Below, piece after piece: positions 1 through 8,122 of a stretch of DNA of 64,000 nucleotides; positions within the stretch are counted from its first letter, which is position 1; each line of letters begins with the position of its first letter. Location of the stretch: positions 2,108,001 through 2,172,000 of the forward strand of contig NZ_CP101987.1 in NCBI RefSeq assembly GCF_024508315.1, given 5' to 3'. Source of the stretch: Cellulomonas xiejunii. GTDB lineage: Bacteria; Actinomycetota; Actinomycetes; Actinomycetales; Cellulomonadaceae. The translations under genes and the position numbers were made by a program. The notes below the pieces were generated by a model. That model was not told where the DNA came from and searched no databases. It was given only the letters and a program-made list of their open reading frames with translations.

Positions 1-821
1 ATCTCGACGGCGACGCCGTGCTCGGCGCACGCGTCGAAGACCGCGCGGGCGTCGAAGTCGCTCGGGGGCCGGTGCTTGCCCGCGACCTGCCGTCCCGTGC
101 AGTGCCCGAGGACGTCGGTGCGGGGGTCGCGCACGGCCGTGAGCATGCGGCGCGTCATCGCGGTGCGTTCCATCCGCAGCTTCGAGTGCACGGACGCGAC
201 CACGACGTCCAGCTCGTCGAGCAGGTCGGGGTCCTGGTCGAGCGAGCCGTCGTCGAGGATGTCGACCTCGATGCCGCTGAGCACCTCGAAGGGCGCGACC
301 GCGGGTCGCAGGGCGGCGAGCTGCGCCAGCTGCGCGCGCAACCGGGGCGCGGAGAGCCCGTTCGCGATCTTCAGGCGCGGCGAGTGGTCCGTGACCGCCA
401 GGTAGTCGCGTCCCAGCTCGAGCGCGGCCAGCACCATCTCCTGGACGGGGGTCGCGCCGTCGCTGGCGTCGGTGTGGCTGTGCAGGTCGCCGCGCAGGGC
501 CGCGTGCAGCGCGGCCGCCGCGGGCGTCGTGCACGCGTCGTGCGCCGCTGCCTGCTCCTCGAGCTCCACGAGGGCCGGCACCGGACGGCCCGCCAACGTG
601 CGCGAGACCACCTCGGCGGTGCTGCTGCCGACCGCCGGGAGGTCCGTCAACGCGCCCGCACGGGCCAGGACGCCCAGCCGGGCTGCGTCCTGGCCCTCGA
701 CCGTGCGCGCTGCGGCCCGGTAGGCCTCAGCGCGGTACCGGCTGGCCTGGGCACGCTCGAGGAGGAAGGCGATGCGCCGGAGCGTCGCGACGGCGCGGTC
801 CTGGTCCTCGCGTGCGGTCAC
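1..821 (-). CDS. PHP-domain phosphoesterase, PolX-like (3' end cut by window edge)
   Basis: The gene runs off the left edge; 273 codons are visible. Residues 1 to about 75 are helical and rich in Arg/Ala, with a helix-hairpin-helix-like LTDLPAVGSSTAEVV segment resembling the N-terminal domain of family X polymerases. A PHP metal-dependent phosphoesterase domain follows, with the motifs GDLHSHTDASDG, AVTDHSPRL, SGIEVDIL, VVASVHSKL and DVLGHCTG. The polymerase palm expected in a full PolX is absent. The GTG start overlaps the ku stop (GTGA), so the two genes are probably translationally coupled. A role as a 3'-end-processing nuclease in end joining is inferred from context. A general PHP phosphatase is the alternative. 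Confidence 0.85.
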   Translation of the reverse strand, partial: MTAREDQDRAVATLRRIAFLLERAQASRYRAEAYRAAARTVEGQDAARLGVLARAGALTDLPAVGSSTAEVVSRTLAGRPVPALVELEEQAAAHDACTTPAAAALHAALRGDLHSHTDASDGATPVQEMVLAALELGRDYLAVTDHSPRLKIANGLSAPRLRAQLAQLAALRPAVAPFEVLSGIEVDILDDGSLDQDPDLLDELDVVVASVHSKLRMERTAMTRRMLTAVRDPRTDVLGHCTGRQVAGKHRPPSDFDARAVFDACAEHGVAVE

Positions 822-1801
822 GACGCCTTGGTACGGGCCCGGCGGCGGGCGGGCGCGGCGTCCTCGCCGGTGTCCTCGTCCTTGGCGGGGGTCGCGGCCG
901 TGGACGCCTTGCCGGCGGTGGTCTTCGCCGCAGGCTTCTTCTTCTTCGGTGTGCCGGTCCCCTTCTTCGTCCCGCTCTCGGCAGGCTCGGGCGCCTGCGC
1001 GTCCTCACCGCGCGCCGCACGCGCCTTGTCGACGGACCGCTGCAGCGCCGCCAGCAGGTCCACGACCTCGCCCCCGCCGTCGGACGCCTCCTCCTCCGGC
1101 GGAGCCGGGGGCGCCTGGGTGTCACCCGACGACACCTTGGCGGCGATGAGCTGCTCGAGGGCCGCGACGTACGCGTCCTCGTACTGCGACGGGTCGAAGT
1201 CGCCGGCGAGGGACTCCACGAGCGACGACGCCATCGTCAGCTCCTGGGGCCGGACCGTGACGTCGTCGTCGAGGACCGGGAAGTCGGCCTCCCGCACCTC
1301 GTCGGGCCACAGCAGGGTCTGCAGGACGATGACCTTGTCCCGCACCCGCAGCACGGCCATCGACTCCCGCTGCCGGATCGCGACCTTGACCACCGCGACA
1401 CGGTCCGTCTCCTCGAGCGCGCCGCGCAGCAGCGCGTACGGCTTGGCGGCGCTCTTGTCGGGCTCGAGAAAGTAGGTCTTCTGCAGCAGGATCGGGTCGA
1501 CCTGCTCAGCCGGCACGAACTCCAGGACCTCGATCTCACGTTCCGTGGACAGCGGCAGCTGCTGGAAGTCCTCGTCCGTCAGGACGACGAGCTCGCCGTC
1601 CTGCGTCTCGTAGCCCTTGGCGATGTCCGACCACTCGACGCTCTCGCCGTCCAGGCTGCACACCTTGCGGTAGCGGATGCGCCCCCCGTCCTCGCGGTGC
1701 ACCTGGTGGAGCCGGACCTCGTGCTCGCCCGTCGCCGCGTACAGCCGCACCGGCACGTTCACCAGGCCGAAGGCCACCGCGCCCTTCCAGATCGCCCGCA
1801 C
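818..1801 (-). CDS. ku: Non-homologous end-joining protein Ku
   Basis: Ku forms a ring around double-stranded DNA ends and recruits the ligase/polymerase in bacterial NHEJ. The 327-residue protein starts RAIWKGAVAFGLVNVPVRLY, the typical bacterial Ku opening. The beta-barrel core (to about residue 255) is followed by a Lys/Ala/Pro-rich basic tail (TPKKKKPAAK, ending RRRARTKAS), as in actinobacterial Ku proteins that use the tail for DNA binding. The GTG start at 1801 has a strong AAGGAGGA Shine-Dalgarno at 1807-1814. It is divergent from the ligase gene (84 bases apart) and overlaps the PHP gene downstream by four bases. Confidence 0.97.
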   Translation of the reverse strand: MRAIWKGAVAFGLVNVPVRLYAATGEHEVRLHQVHREDGGRIRYRKVCSLDGESVEWSDIAKGYETQDGELVVLTDEDFQQLPLSTEREIEVLEFVPAEQVDPILLQKTYFLEPDKSAAKPYALLRGALEETDRVAVVKVAIRQRESMAVLRVRDKVIVLQTLLWPDEVREADFPVLDDDVTVRPQELTMASSLVESLAGDFDPSQYEDAYVAALEQLIAAKVSSGDTQAPPAPPEEEASDGGGEVVDLLAALQRSVDKARAARGEDAQAPEPAESGTKKGTGTPKKKKPAAKTTAGKASTAATPAKDEDTGEDAAPARRRARTKAS

Positions 1802-1885
1802 GGCCGTCCTCCTTCGTCGTGGCGGCGTCGTCCCCCGTCGGCCGCCCGCGCGGCCCGCTGCACCGTCCACGGGCAGGATGGACCC

Positions 1886-2821
1886 GTGGAGCCCATGCTC
1901 GCCACCCCTGCGCCCGCACCCGCCGCGCTCCCGCGCGGTCGCGACTGGGTGTTCGAGGTCAAGTGGGACGGGGTGCGCGTGCTCGCGGACGCGCACGACG
2001 GCGCCGTGCGGCTGAGCAGCCGCAACGAGCGCGACGTCACCCCGGCGTACCCCGAGCTCGGCGGCCTGGCCGCGCTGGGGGACGTGCTGCTCGACGGGGA
2101 GGTCGTCCTGATGGACGCCGGACGCCCCTCTTTCGCCGCGCTGGCCGAGCGTATGCACGTGCGTGACCTGCGACGGGCGCAGGCGCTCGCGGCGGCCCGG
2201 CCCGTCACGTACGTCGTCTTCGACGTGCTGCGCCACGACGGCCAGGACCTCACGGGGCTGCCGCTCGACGCGCGTCGCGCGGTCCTGGACGGCCTGGTGC
2301 TGCCCGAGCACGTGCAGACCTCGCCCTGGTACGACGACGGCGACGACCTGTGGCAGGTCACGGCCGCCCACGGTCTCGAGGGGGTCGTCGCCAAGCGTCG
2401 CGACGCGCCGTACCGACCTGGACGGCGGTCGCCCGACTGGGTGAAGTCCGCGCACCGCCGCACCCGGACGGCACTGGTCGGTGCGTGGCGTCCGGAGTCG
2501 ACCGGTACCGGGCGGCTCGGTGCCGTGCTGCTGGGTGCGCCCGACGCGACCGGCGGGCTGCGGTACCTGTGCCGTGCGGGCTCCGGGCTCGGTGGGCCCG
2601 CCGCGCGCGCGATGCGTGCGCTCCTCGCGCCCCACGAACGCAGCGACAGCCCGTTCGCGGACGACGTTCCCGCCCTCGACGCACGCGGTGCGGTCTGGTG
2701 CGAGCCCGTGGTGGTCGTCGAGACCCTGTACCTGGCCCGCACGCCGTCGGGCCGGCTGCGGCAGCCCGTGGTGCGGGGGGTGCGCACCGATGCCACCGTG
2801 GACCCCTGGGAGCAGCCGTGA
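1886..2821 (+). CDS. ATP-dependent DNA ligase (stand-alone LigD-type ligase domain)
   Basis: The 311-residue protein has the nucleotidyl-transferase ligase motifs: motif I EVKWDGVR with the adenylated Lys at about 26, motif III-type LLDGEVV (Glu about 72), YVVFDVLR, motif IV EGVVAKR (165-171) and motif V-like WVKSAH (185-190). A C-terminal OB-fold region follows. Its length fits a ligase domain alone, without the polymerase or phosphoesterase domains of a full LigD. The GTG start at 1886 is preceded by GGGCAGGA about seven bases upstream; an internal ATG lies three codons later. The polymerase gene begins 22 bases downstream, so the two probably form one NHEJ operon. Confidence 0.93.
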   Translation: MEPMLATPAPAPAALPRGRDWVFEVKWDGVRVLADAHDGAVRLSSRNERDVTPAYPELGGLAALGDVLLDGEVVLMDAGRPSFAALAERMHVRDLRRAQALAAARPVTYVVFDVLRHDGQDLTGLPLDARRAVLDGLVLPEHVQTSPWYDDGDDLWQVTAAHGLEGVVAKRRDAPYRPGRRSPDWVKSAHRRTRTALVGAWRPESTGTGRLGAVLLGAPDATGGLRYLCRAGSGLGGPAARAMRALLAPHERSDSPFADDVPALDARGAVWCEPVVVVETLYLARTPSGRLRQPVVRGVRTDATVDPWEQP

Positions 2822-2843
2822 GGGCAGAAGGGGACGCAGCCGC

Positions 2844-3725
2844 ATGAGCCCGGAACGCCAGAGCGTCGACGTCGGGGGCCGTCCCGTCCGACTCACCCAC
2901 CTCGACAAGGTCGTGTACCCCGCGACCGGGACGACCAAGGCCGAGGTCATGGACTACCTCGTGCAGGTCGAGCCGGCGATCCTCCGGCAGCTGCGCGACC
3001 GGCCCGTCACCCGCATCCGCTGGCCGGACGGCGTGGGCGGCGAGAAGTTCTTCGAGAAGAACACCCCCCGCGGCGCACCGTCCTGGTTGCGTCACCGACG
3101 GCTGCCCGCCTCGCCCGGGACGGACGACGAGGGCACCGTCCTCGACCTGCCGTTCCTCGACGACCTCGCCGGGCTCATGTGGGCGGCCAACTCCGGCGCC
3201 CTCGAGCTGCACACGCCGCAGTGGACGGTCGGCCCCCGCGGAGGGTTGCGCGACGCCGACCGCCTCGTGGTCGACCTCGACCCCGGACCCGGCGCGGGCC
3301 TCGACGAGTGCGCCCGCGTCGCGCACCTCGTCGCCGAGAGGCTGCGCGACGAGGGCCTCGCCCGGACCGTGCCCGTCACGTCGGGCTCCAAGGGGCTGCA
3401 GCTCTACGCACCGCTCCCCCGCCCCCGCCCCGCGACGAGGGTGCGCGAGGAGGCGCGCACCCTCGCGCACGCGCTCGCGGCCGAGCACCCGGAACTCGTG
3501 GTCGCCGTGCAGCGCAAGGACGTGCGCGGCGGCAAGGTGCTGCTGGACTGGTCGCAGAACCACCCCGCGAAGACGACGATCACCCCGTGGTCCCTGCGTG
3601 GCCGGGACCGTCCCACGGTCGCCGCTCCCCGCCACTGGGACGAGATCGGGCCGGGCCTGCAGCAGCTCACGGCCACCGAGGCTGCGGCGCGTCTGGCTCG
3701 TGACGGAGACCCGTTCGCCGCGTGA
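2844..3725 (+). CDS. ligD: LigD-type NHEJ polymerase/primase (PolDom)
   Basis: This 293-residue protein is an archaeo-eukaryotic primase-like polymerase that adds nucleotides at broken ends during NHEJ. The catalytic DLD pair is at about D144/D146 (VVDLDPGPG). The SGSKG nucleotide-binding segment lies at about 180-184, and a third Asp is in KVLLDWSQN (about 235). It stands alone, with no ligase or phosphoesterase domain fused. The ATG start has AAGGGG about ten bases upstream. It lies directly downstream of the ligase gene and opposite ku, so the window encodes a split LigD. The symbol is used for the domain, not for a full-length LigD. Confidence 0.93.
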   Translation: MSPERQSVDVGGRPVRLTHLDKVVYPATGTTKAEVMDYLVQVEPAILRQLRDRPVTRIRWPDGVGGEKFFEKNTPRGAPSWLRHRRLPASPGTDDEGTVLDLPFLDDLAGLMWAANSGALELHTPQWTVGPRGGLRDADRLVVDLDPGPGAGLDECARVAHLVAERLRDEGLARTVPVTSGSKGLQLYAPLPRPRPATRVREEARTLAHALAAEHPELVVAVQRKDVRGGKVLLDWSQNHPAKTTITPWSLRGRDRPTVAAPRHWDEIGPGLQQLTATEAAARLARDGDPFAA

Positions 3726-3842
3726 CGCCGGGCGCACGAGACGTCCGGGACGGGCGACGCTCGGATGGCGGGCGTCCCCGGGGCCTGGCAGCGTGGACGT
3801 CCCCGGGCCCGACGAGCCCGGCTCGTCTGCGAAGGAGTGGTC

Positions 3843-4418
3843 ATGGCCCGCGATCTGCCGAAGTACACCGTCCCGTCCCTCACCCCGGAGGACGGCGCGC
3901 AGGTGGCGGCGATCCTCCAGGAACGTCTCAACGCCCTGAACGACCTGGCACTCACGCTGAAGCACATCCACTGGAACGTCGTCGGCCCCCACTTCATCGC
4001 CGTCCACGAGATGCTCGACCCGCAGGTCGACGCCGTGCGGCTCATGGTCGACGCCACGGCAGAGCGGATCGCCACGCTGGGTTCCGCACCCGTCGGCACG
4101 CCCGGAGCCCTCGTCGCGGCCCGCACGTGGGACGACTACTCGATCGGTCGCGCGACCACGGCGGAGCACCTCGGCGCCCTCGACGAGGTGTACGTCGGGG
4201 TCATCACCGACCACCGGAAGGCCGCGGCGCAGGCCGAGGAGCTCGACACCGTGACGAACGACCTCCTGGTCGGTCACCTGGCCGAGCTCGAGCTGTTCCA
4301 CTGGTTCGTCCGTGCGCACCTCGAGTCGTCCGGTGGTGCGCTCTCGACGGCCGGCACGTCCACCGAGGCGGGGGCGGCCGAGGCCGCCGAGGCGGCCGCG
4401 TCCCGTACGACGTCGTGA
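3843..4418 (+). CDS. dps: Dps family ferritin-like DNA-protection protein
   Basis: Dps oxidises and stores iron and shields DNA during stress. The 191-residue protein carries the Dps signature: HWNVVGPHF with ferroxidase-type His at about 43 and His55, then D70 and E74 in the MVDATAERI segment. The C-terminal tail, about 25 residues rich in Ala/Glu/Ser/Thr, follows the four-helix core and is low complexity. The start at 3843 is chosen because GAAGGAGTG precedes it; an upstream in-frame ATG at 3765 would add an Arg-rich stretch unlike the family. The stop overlaps the GTG of the next gene (GTGA), suggesting coupling. Confidence 0.93.
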   Translation: MARDLPKYTVPSLTPEDGAQVAAILQERLNALNDLALTLKHIHWNVVGPHFIAVHEMLDPQVDAVRLMVDATAERIATLGSAPVGTPGALVAARTWDDYSIGRATTAEHLGALDEVYVGVITDHRKAAAQAEELDTVTNDLLVGHLAELELFHWFVRAHLESSGGALSTAGTSTEAGAAEAAEAAASRTTS

Positions 4419-5608
4419 CGACGGGACAGCGCCCGGGCGCGCACGCCGCGCAGCCCGACCACGCCGGCACGGGCGGGCAGGACGGGTTGCGGGCGGGCCG
4501 CGTCGCGCCGCGGCTGGAGAACCCCGACGGCTCGCCGGTGCAGCCCCTGCACGTGGCGGCGCGGCTCGAGGACCGCTTCGACTCCGCGCTCGCGCACGTC
4601 CTGCGGCGCCGCGGGTGGACCGTCCGCGTCGTCGGGTACGCCGGCTACGGGTCCGGCGGCAAGGTGCGGGTCCTGGCGCGCACCCTGCTCGCGTCCCCGG
4701 GCGTGCGACAGCAGGACCTGCCGGACAGCGGAGGCGACGCGCAGACCGGCGAGCGACCGGCGGACGCCGTGCGCGGGTGGCGGTCCTTCTTCAGCGCGCC
4801 GGTCGCCGGTGCCCCCGTGGAGGTCACCATCGGTGAGACCACCCACCAGCTGACGGCGGACCGCGGGGGCTACGTCGACGAGCTGGTCGACGCGGACCTC
4901 GAGCCCGGCTGGCACGACCTGACGCTCACGTCGCTGGACGGTGCCCGTACCACGACGCGGGTGGTCGTCGTCGGCCCCGAGCCGACCGTGGGGATCGTCA
5001 GCGACATCGACGACACGGTGATGGTCACGAGGCTGCCCCGCCCGTTCGTCGCGGCGTGGAACGTGTTCGTCCGGCACGAGAACGCCCGTGAGGCCGTCCC
5101 GGGCATGTCCAGGCTCTACCGGGAGCTGCGGGCGGCGCGCCCCGACTCCCCCGTGGTGTACCTGTCGACCGGTGCGTGGAACGCGGCGCCCGCGATCGGC
5201 CGGTTCCTGCGCCGCCACGACTACCCCGCCGGTCCGATGCTCATGACGGACTGGGGACCGACCAACACGGGCCTGTTCCGCAGCGGGCAGCGCCACAAGG
5301 TCGCCCAGCTGCGGCGGCTGTTCGCCGAGCTCCCGCAGGTGCGCTGGATCCTCGTCGGCGACGACGGCCAGCACGACCCGCAGATCTACGCGGGGGCCGT
5401 GGCCCGGTACCCCGAGCACGTCGAGGCGGTGCTGATCCGCCAGCTGACCGCCGGCGAGCACGTGCTCTCGCACGGCCTGCCCGTGGCGACCCCCGAGCAG
5501 GAGGACGCGGCGGACGACGCCGACCAGACGCCGGGCATCGAGGTGCTGCTGGGCGCCGACGGGGAGGAGCTCCTGGGCCGCGTCCGGGAGGCCGGGCTCG
5601 TCGGCTGA
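4415..5608 (+). CDS. App1-like phosphatidate phosphatase catalytic-domain protein
   Basis: The 397-residue protein has the HAD-like App1 catalytic domain (DUF2183). VSDIDDTVMVT gives the DxDxT nucleophile motif, VYLSTGAWN supplies the second motif, and LVGDDGQHDP supplies the Asp pair near the end. The first 180 or so residues form a beta-rich N-terminal part also seen in bacterial App1 proteins. The fungal enzyme dephosphorylates phosphatidate; the bacterial substrate is not established. The GTG start overlaps the dps stop. The last codons and the stop lie in a 32-base tandem duplication, so the end of the gene is duplicated downstream. Confidence 0.85.
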   Translation: MTTGQRPGAHAAQPDHAGTGGQDGLRAGRVAPRLENPDGSPVQPLHVAARLEDRFDSALAHVLRRRGWTVRVVGYAGYGSGGKVRVLARTLLASPGVRQQDLPDSGGDAQTGERPADAVRGWRSFFSAPVAGAPVEVTIGETTHQLTADRGGYVDELVDADLEPGWHDLTLTSLDGARTTTRVVVVGPEPTVGIVSDIDDTVMVTRLPRPFVAAWNVFVRHENAREAVPGMSRLYRELRAARPDSPVVYLSTGAWNAAPAIGRFLRRHDYPAGPMLMTDWGPTNTGLFRSGQRHKVAQLRRLFAELPQVRWILVGDDGQHDPQIYAGAVARYPEHVEAVLIRQLTAGEHVLSHGLPVATPEQEDAADDADQTPGIEVLLGADGEELLGRVREAGLVG

Positions 5609-5646
5609 CGCGCCTCCGGGAGGCCGGGCTCGTCGGCTGACGCGCC
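5583..5646. repeat. 32-base tandem duplication over the App1 gene stop
   Basis: Bases 5583-5614 and 5615-5646 are identical, each starting TCCGGGAGGCCGGG and ending GACGCGCC. Each copy contains the TGA that ends the App1 gene. The join creates a short palindrome (GCCTCCGGGAGGC) that may act as a terminator between the convergent genes. Confidence 0.95.
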
Positions 5647-5659
5647 GGGGTCCTGCGGC

Positions 5660-5872
5660 TCAGAGCCGCTCGGGGTCGTCCCAGTCGTCGCTCGACGCGA
5701 TCGCCTCGTCGTCGGGCCCCAGCTCCGCCGCGCGCAGCGAGCGGGGGGCCCGGGCGGCGTCGCCTCCGGCGCGGGCGTCCGCGGCGTCCAGGTCTGCCTG
5801 GACCAGGGGCTGGTCGGCGAGACCGTGCGCCGAGGGGTCGGACGTCAGGTCGCTCGTGCGGTTCGGGCTCAT
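5660..5872 (-). CDS. Small acidic hypothetical protein
   Basis: This 70-residue open frame starts at an ATG and ends DDWDDPERL. It is rich in Asp, Ala and Ser and acidic, with no recognised domain, signal peptide or membrane segment. The composition suits a soluble, probably disordered protein. The ribosome binding site is weak. It is convergent with the App1 gene and divergent from mqo. I do not recognise a family. It could be chance, but its codon usage looks like that of real genes here. Confidence 0.5.
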   Translation of the reverse strand: MSPNRTSDLTSDPSAHGLADQPLVQADLDAADARAGGDAARAPRSLRAAELGPDDEAIASSDDWDDPERL

Positions 5873-6263
5873 GCACCGGTTCTACCAAGACCGGGCGGGG
5901 TCCCGCACCCGCTCGCGCCCGTCGCCCCGCGTGTCGCCGCGACGGTCCCCGGTGTGTCGCCCGCCGGGTAGGACCTGGGGCCCGGCTGGGCGGTCTGCCC
6001 GCACGTCCTGGGCGCTCCGTCGCCTCACGAGCGTCGAAGCGCCTCACACCGGTGACGCGTACCCGGCCCCAGCCGCACCCCGAAGGACCAGACCCGGGGC
6101 GGCCTCGCTCGACACCCGTGGCATGCAGGCTGTCGTGCCGCCCGAGTCCGGCTGCGGAGCGTCGCGCCAGGTCAGATTGCCGGATGTGACCAAAGTCCCA
6201 TGGGACAAACATCACATGACTCGGCCTGGGCGACGCCTCGGCACCGACCTAAAGTCGCCAGAC
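5873..6263. other. Upstream region of mqo (391 bases, no gene seen)
   Basis: No convincing coding frame is visible. It must hold the leftward promoter of the small protein and the rightward promoter of mqo. The notable element is the dyad at 6186-6215. A -10-like TAAAGT lies at 6250-6255, eight bases before the GTG at 6264, which would make the mqo transcript leaderless. Confidence 0.6.
6186..6215. promoter_or_regulatory. 30-base dyad upstream of mqo, likely operator
   Basis: The element is GTGA, five bases, the perfect palindrome GTCCCATGGGAC (6195-6206), five bases, then TCAC, symmetric about 6200/6201. Read leftward, its left half is GGGACTTTGGTCAC, which resembles the DosR/DevR consensus GGGACTWWAGTCCC with two differences. 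It lies about 50-80 bases before the preferred mqo start. Binding by a DosR-type regulator is inference. Confidence 0.55.
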
Positions 6264-7751
6264 GTGGCTCCTGGAACGCACGACACCGCCGACGTCGACG
6301 TCCTCCTCGTGGGCGGAGGCATCATGAGCGCGACCCTCGCGTCGCTGCTCGGGAGCCTCGAGCCCAGCTGGCGCATCGAGGTCCACGAGCGGCTCGACGC
6401 CCCCGCGCTGGAGAGCTCCAACCCGTGGAACAACGCGGGCACCGGGCACGCGGCCCTCTGCGAGCTGAACTACACGCCGCAGCGCCCTGACGGCACCGTC
6501 GACGTCACCAAGGCCGTGACGATCAACGAGCAGTACGAGCTCTCACGCGAGCTGTGGCACCACCTCGCCGCCGCAGGCCGCCTGCCGGGCGCCGAGAACG
6601 CCGTGACGACGACCCCGCACCTGACGTTCGTGCGCGGGGCCGCCGACGTCGAGTACCTGCGCCGACGCTGGGAGGCCCTGCGTCAGCACCACCTCTTCGC
6701 GGACCTCGAGTTCACCACCGACCCCGCCGTCATCGCCCGCTGGGCGCCGCTGCTGGTGGCCGACCGCACGGACGACGAGCCGATCGCCGCGACGCGCGCC
6801 ACCTGGGGAACCGACGTCGACTTCGGCTCCCTGACACGCGCGATGCTCACCGACGCCGTCGCACGCGGGGCCGCCCTGCACACCAGCAGCGAGGTCACGC
6901 GCCTCAAGCGGCTGCGTGACGGCCGCTGGCGCGTCACCGTCGTGGACCGGCGCTGGAACGGCCGACCGCCGCGGACCCTCACCGCACGCTTCGTGTTCGT
7001 CGGCGCCGGCGGTGGCGCCCTGCACCTGCTGCAGCGCTCGCGGATCAAGGAGATCCGTGGCTACGCGGGCTTCCCGATCAGCGGCCAGTTCCTGCGGACC
7101 ACCAACCCGCGGCTCGTCGAGCAGCACCGGGCCAAGGTCTACGGCAAGGCCGCGATCGGTGCGCCGCCTATGTCGGTGCCTCACCTGGACGCGCGCACGG
7201 TCGACGGCGGCCAGGCGCTGATGTTCGGGCCGTACGCGGGCTGGAGCATGAAGTTCCTCAAGCGCGGCTCCTGGACGGACCTGCTGCGCTCGATCCGCCC
7301 CGGCAACCTCGTGCCCATGCTCGCGGTCGGGCTGCGCAACATGAACCTCGTGACGTACCTGCTGCGGGAGGTCACCGCGAGCGACACCGCGCGGCTGCGC
7401 TCGCTGCGCGCCTACATGCCGTCGGCGCACCCCCGCGACTGGGAGCTCATCACCGCCGGGCAGCGCGTCCAGGTCATCAAGCGCGGCAAGGGCGGGGGCG
7501 TGCTGGAGTTCGGCACGGAGCTGGTGGCCTCGGCCGACGGCTCGATCGCCGGGCTCCTGGGCGCGTCGCCGGGGGCCTCGACCGCGGTCGCCACGATGCT
7601 CGACCTCCTCGACCGGTGCTTCCCGGACCGCGCCGAGACGTGGCGTCCCCAGCTGCAGCGGCTGATGCCCAGCCTGGGCGGCGGCGAGTGGGACGCGGCG
7701 CTCGAGCTGCACCAGCTCGTGGACGACGGGACGCTGACGGGCGGACACTGA
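6264..7751 (+). CDS. mqo: Malate:quinone oxidoreductase
   Basis: This peripheral membrane FAD enzyme oxidises malate to oxaloacetate and passes electrons to quinone. The 495-residue protein has the FAD-binding start VDVLLVGGGIMSATLASLL and the family segments NPWNNAGTGHAALCELNYTP, GWSMKFLKRGSW and GLLGASPGASTA near the C-terminus. The GTG at 6264 is preferred: it gives the usual family length and sits eight bases after a TAAAGT -10-like box, implying a leaderless message. An in-frame ATG at 6216 would add 16 residues and would abut the dyad. A small gene begins four bases after the stop. With sdhCAB it supplies the malate and succinate steps feeding the quinone pool. Confidence 0.95.
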   Translation: MAPGTHDTADVDVLLVGGGIMSATLASLLGSLEPSWRIEVHERLDAPALESSNPWNNAGTGHAALCELNYTPQRPDGTVDVTKAVTINEQYELSRELWHHLAAAGRLPGAENAVTTTPHLTFVRGAADVEYLRRRWEALRQHHLFADLEFTTDPAVIARWAPLLVADRTDDEPIAATRATWGTDVDFGSLTRAMLTDAVARGAALHTSSEVTRLKRLRDGRWRVTVVDRRWNGRPPRTLTARFVFVGAGGGALHLLQRSRIKEIRGYAGFPISGQFLRTTNPRLVEQHRAKVYGKAAIGAPPMSVPHLDARTVDGGQALMFGPYAGWSMKFLKRGSWTDLLRSIRPGNLVPMLAVGLRNMNLVTYLLREVTASDTARLRSLRAYMPSAHPRDWELITAGQRVQVIKRGKGGGVLEFGTELVASADGSIAGLLGASPGASTAVATMLDLLDRCFPDRAETWRPQLQRLMPSLGGGEWDAALELHQLVDDGTLTGGH

Positions 7752-7755
7752 CCTC

Positions 7756-8073
7756 GTGCAGAACGAGGACAGCGCCCACGGCGCCGACATCCCGCCCGGG
7801 GACCTGCCCGTCCCGGTGAGCGCGCCCATGCGGCACGCCAAGGTCCGTGCGTACACCGATCACACGACGGTCGGCCAGGTCGTGGTCGACCCCGACGGGG
7901 GCGTGACGATCGGGTGCGCGTGCGGCATGACGCTCACGAACGGGCCCGGCTGGTCGCTCGACGAGCACATCCGGCTGCACCGTGCAGAGGCCCGGTTCCT
8001 CGCACTGTCGGCCGTCGCACCGCCGGGCATCCCCCGGCTGATCGGCTCGCTGCCGCCCGCGTCCGCCGACTGA
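7756..8073 (+). CDS. Small hypothetical protein with CxC...HxxxH motif
   Basis: The 105-residue frame begins with GTG four bases after the mqo stop. The N-terminal 25 residues are Pro/Asp-rich. The middle contains VDPDGGVTIGCACGMTL followed by DEHIRLHRAE, a CxC-x(15)-HxxxH spacing that could bind a metal. No family is recognised, and there is no signal peptide or membrane segment. Position suggests co-transcription with mqo. Coding is supported by tight spacing, codon usage and the ordered motif; function is unknown. Confidence 0.65.
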   Translation: MQNEDSAHGADIPPGDLPVPVSAPMRHAKVRAYTDHTTVGQVVVDPDGGVTIGCACGMTLTNGPGWSLDEHIRLHRAEARFLALSAVAPPGIPRLIGSLPPASAD

Positions 8074-8122
8074 GCGGCTCCGCTCCGGGCGGAGGCGTCG
8101 CGCGGTACGGGCAGCTGGTCCC

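Noticed and set aside
18..1475. A rightward open frame of 485 codons across the PHP and ku genes
   Set aside because: It is antisense to two recognised proteins, and its own translation has no domain.
6216..6263. ATG at 6216 as the start of mqo
   Set aside because: It abuts the dyad, has no ribosome binding site, and adds residues unlike the family. The GTG at 6264 fits length and the -10 spacing better, though not conclusively.
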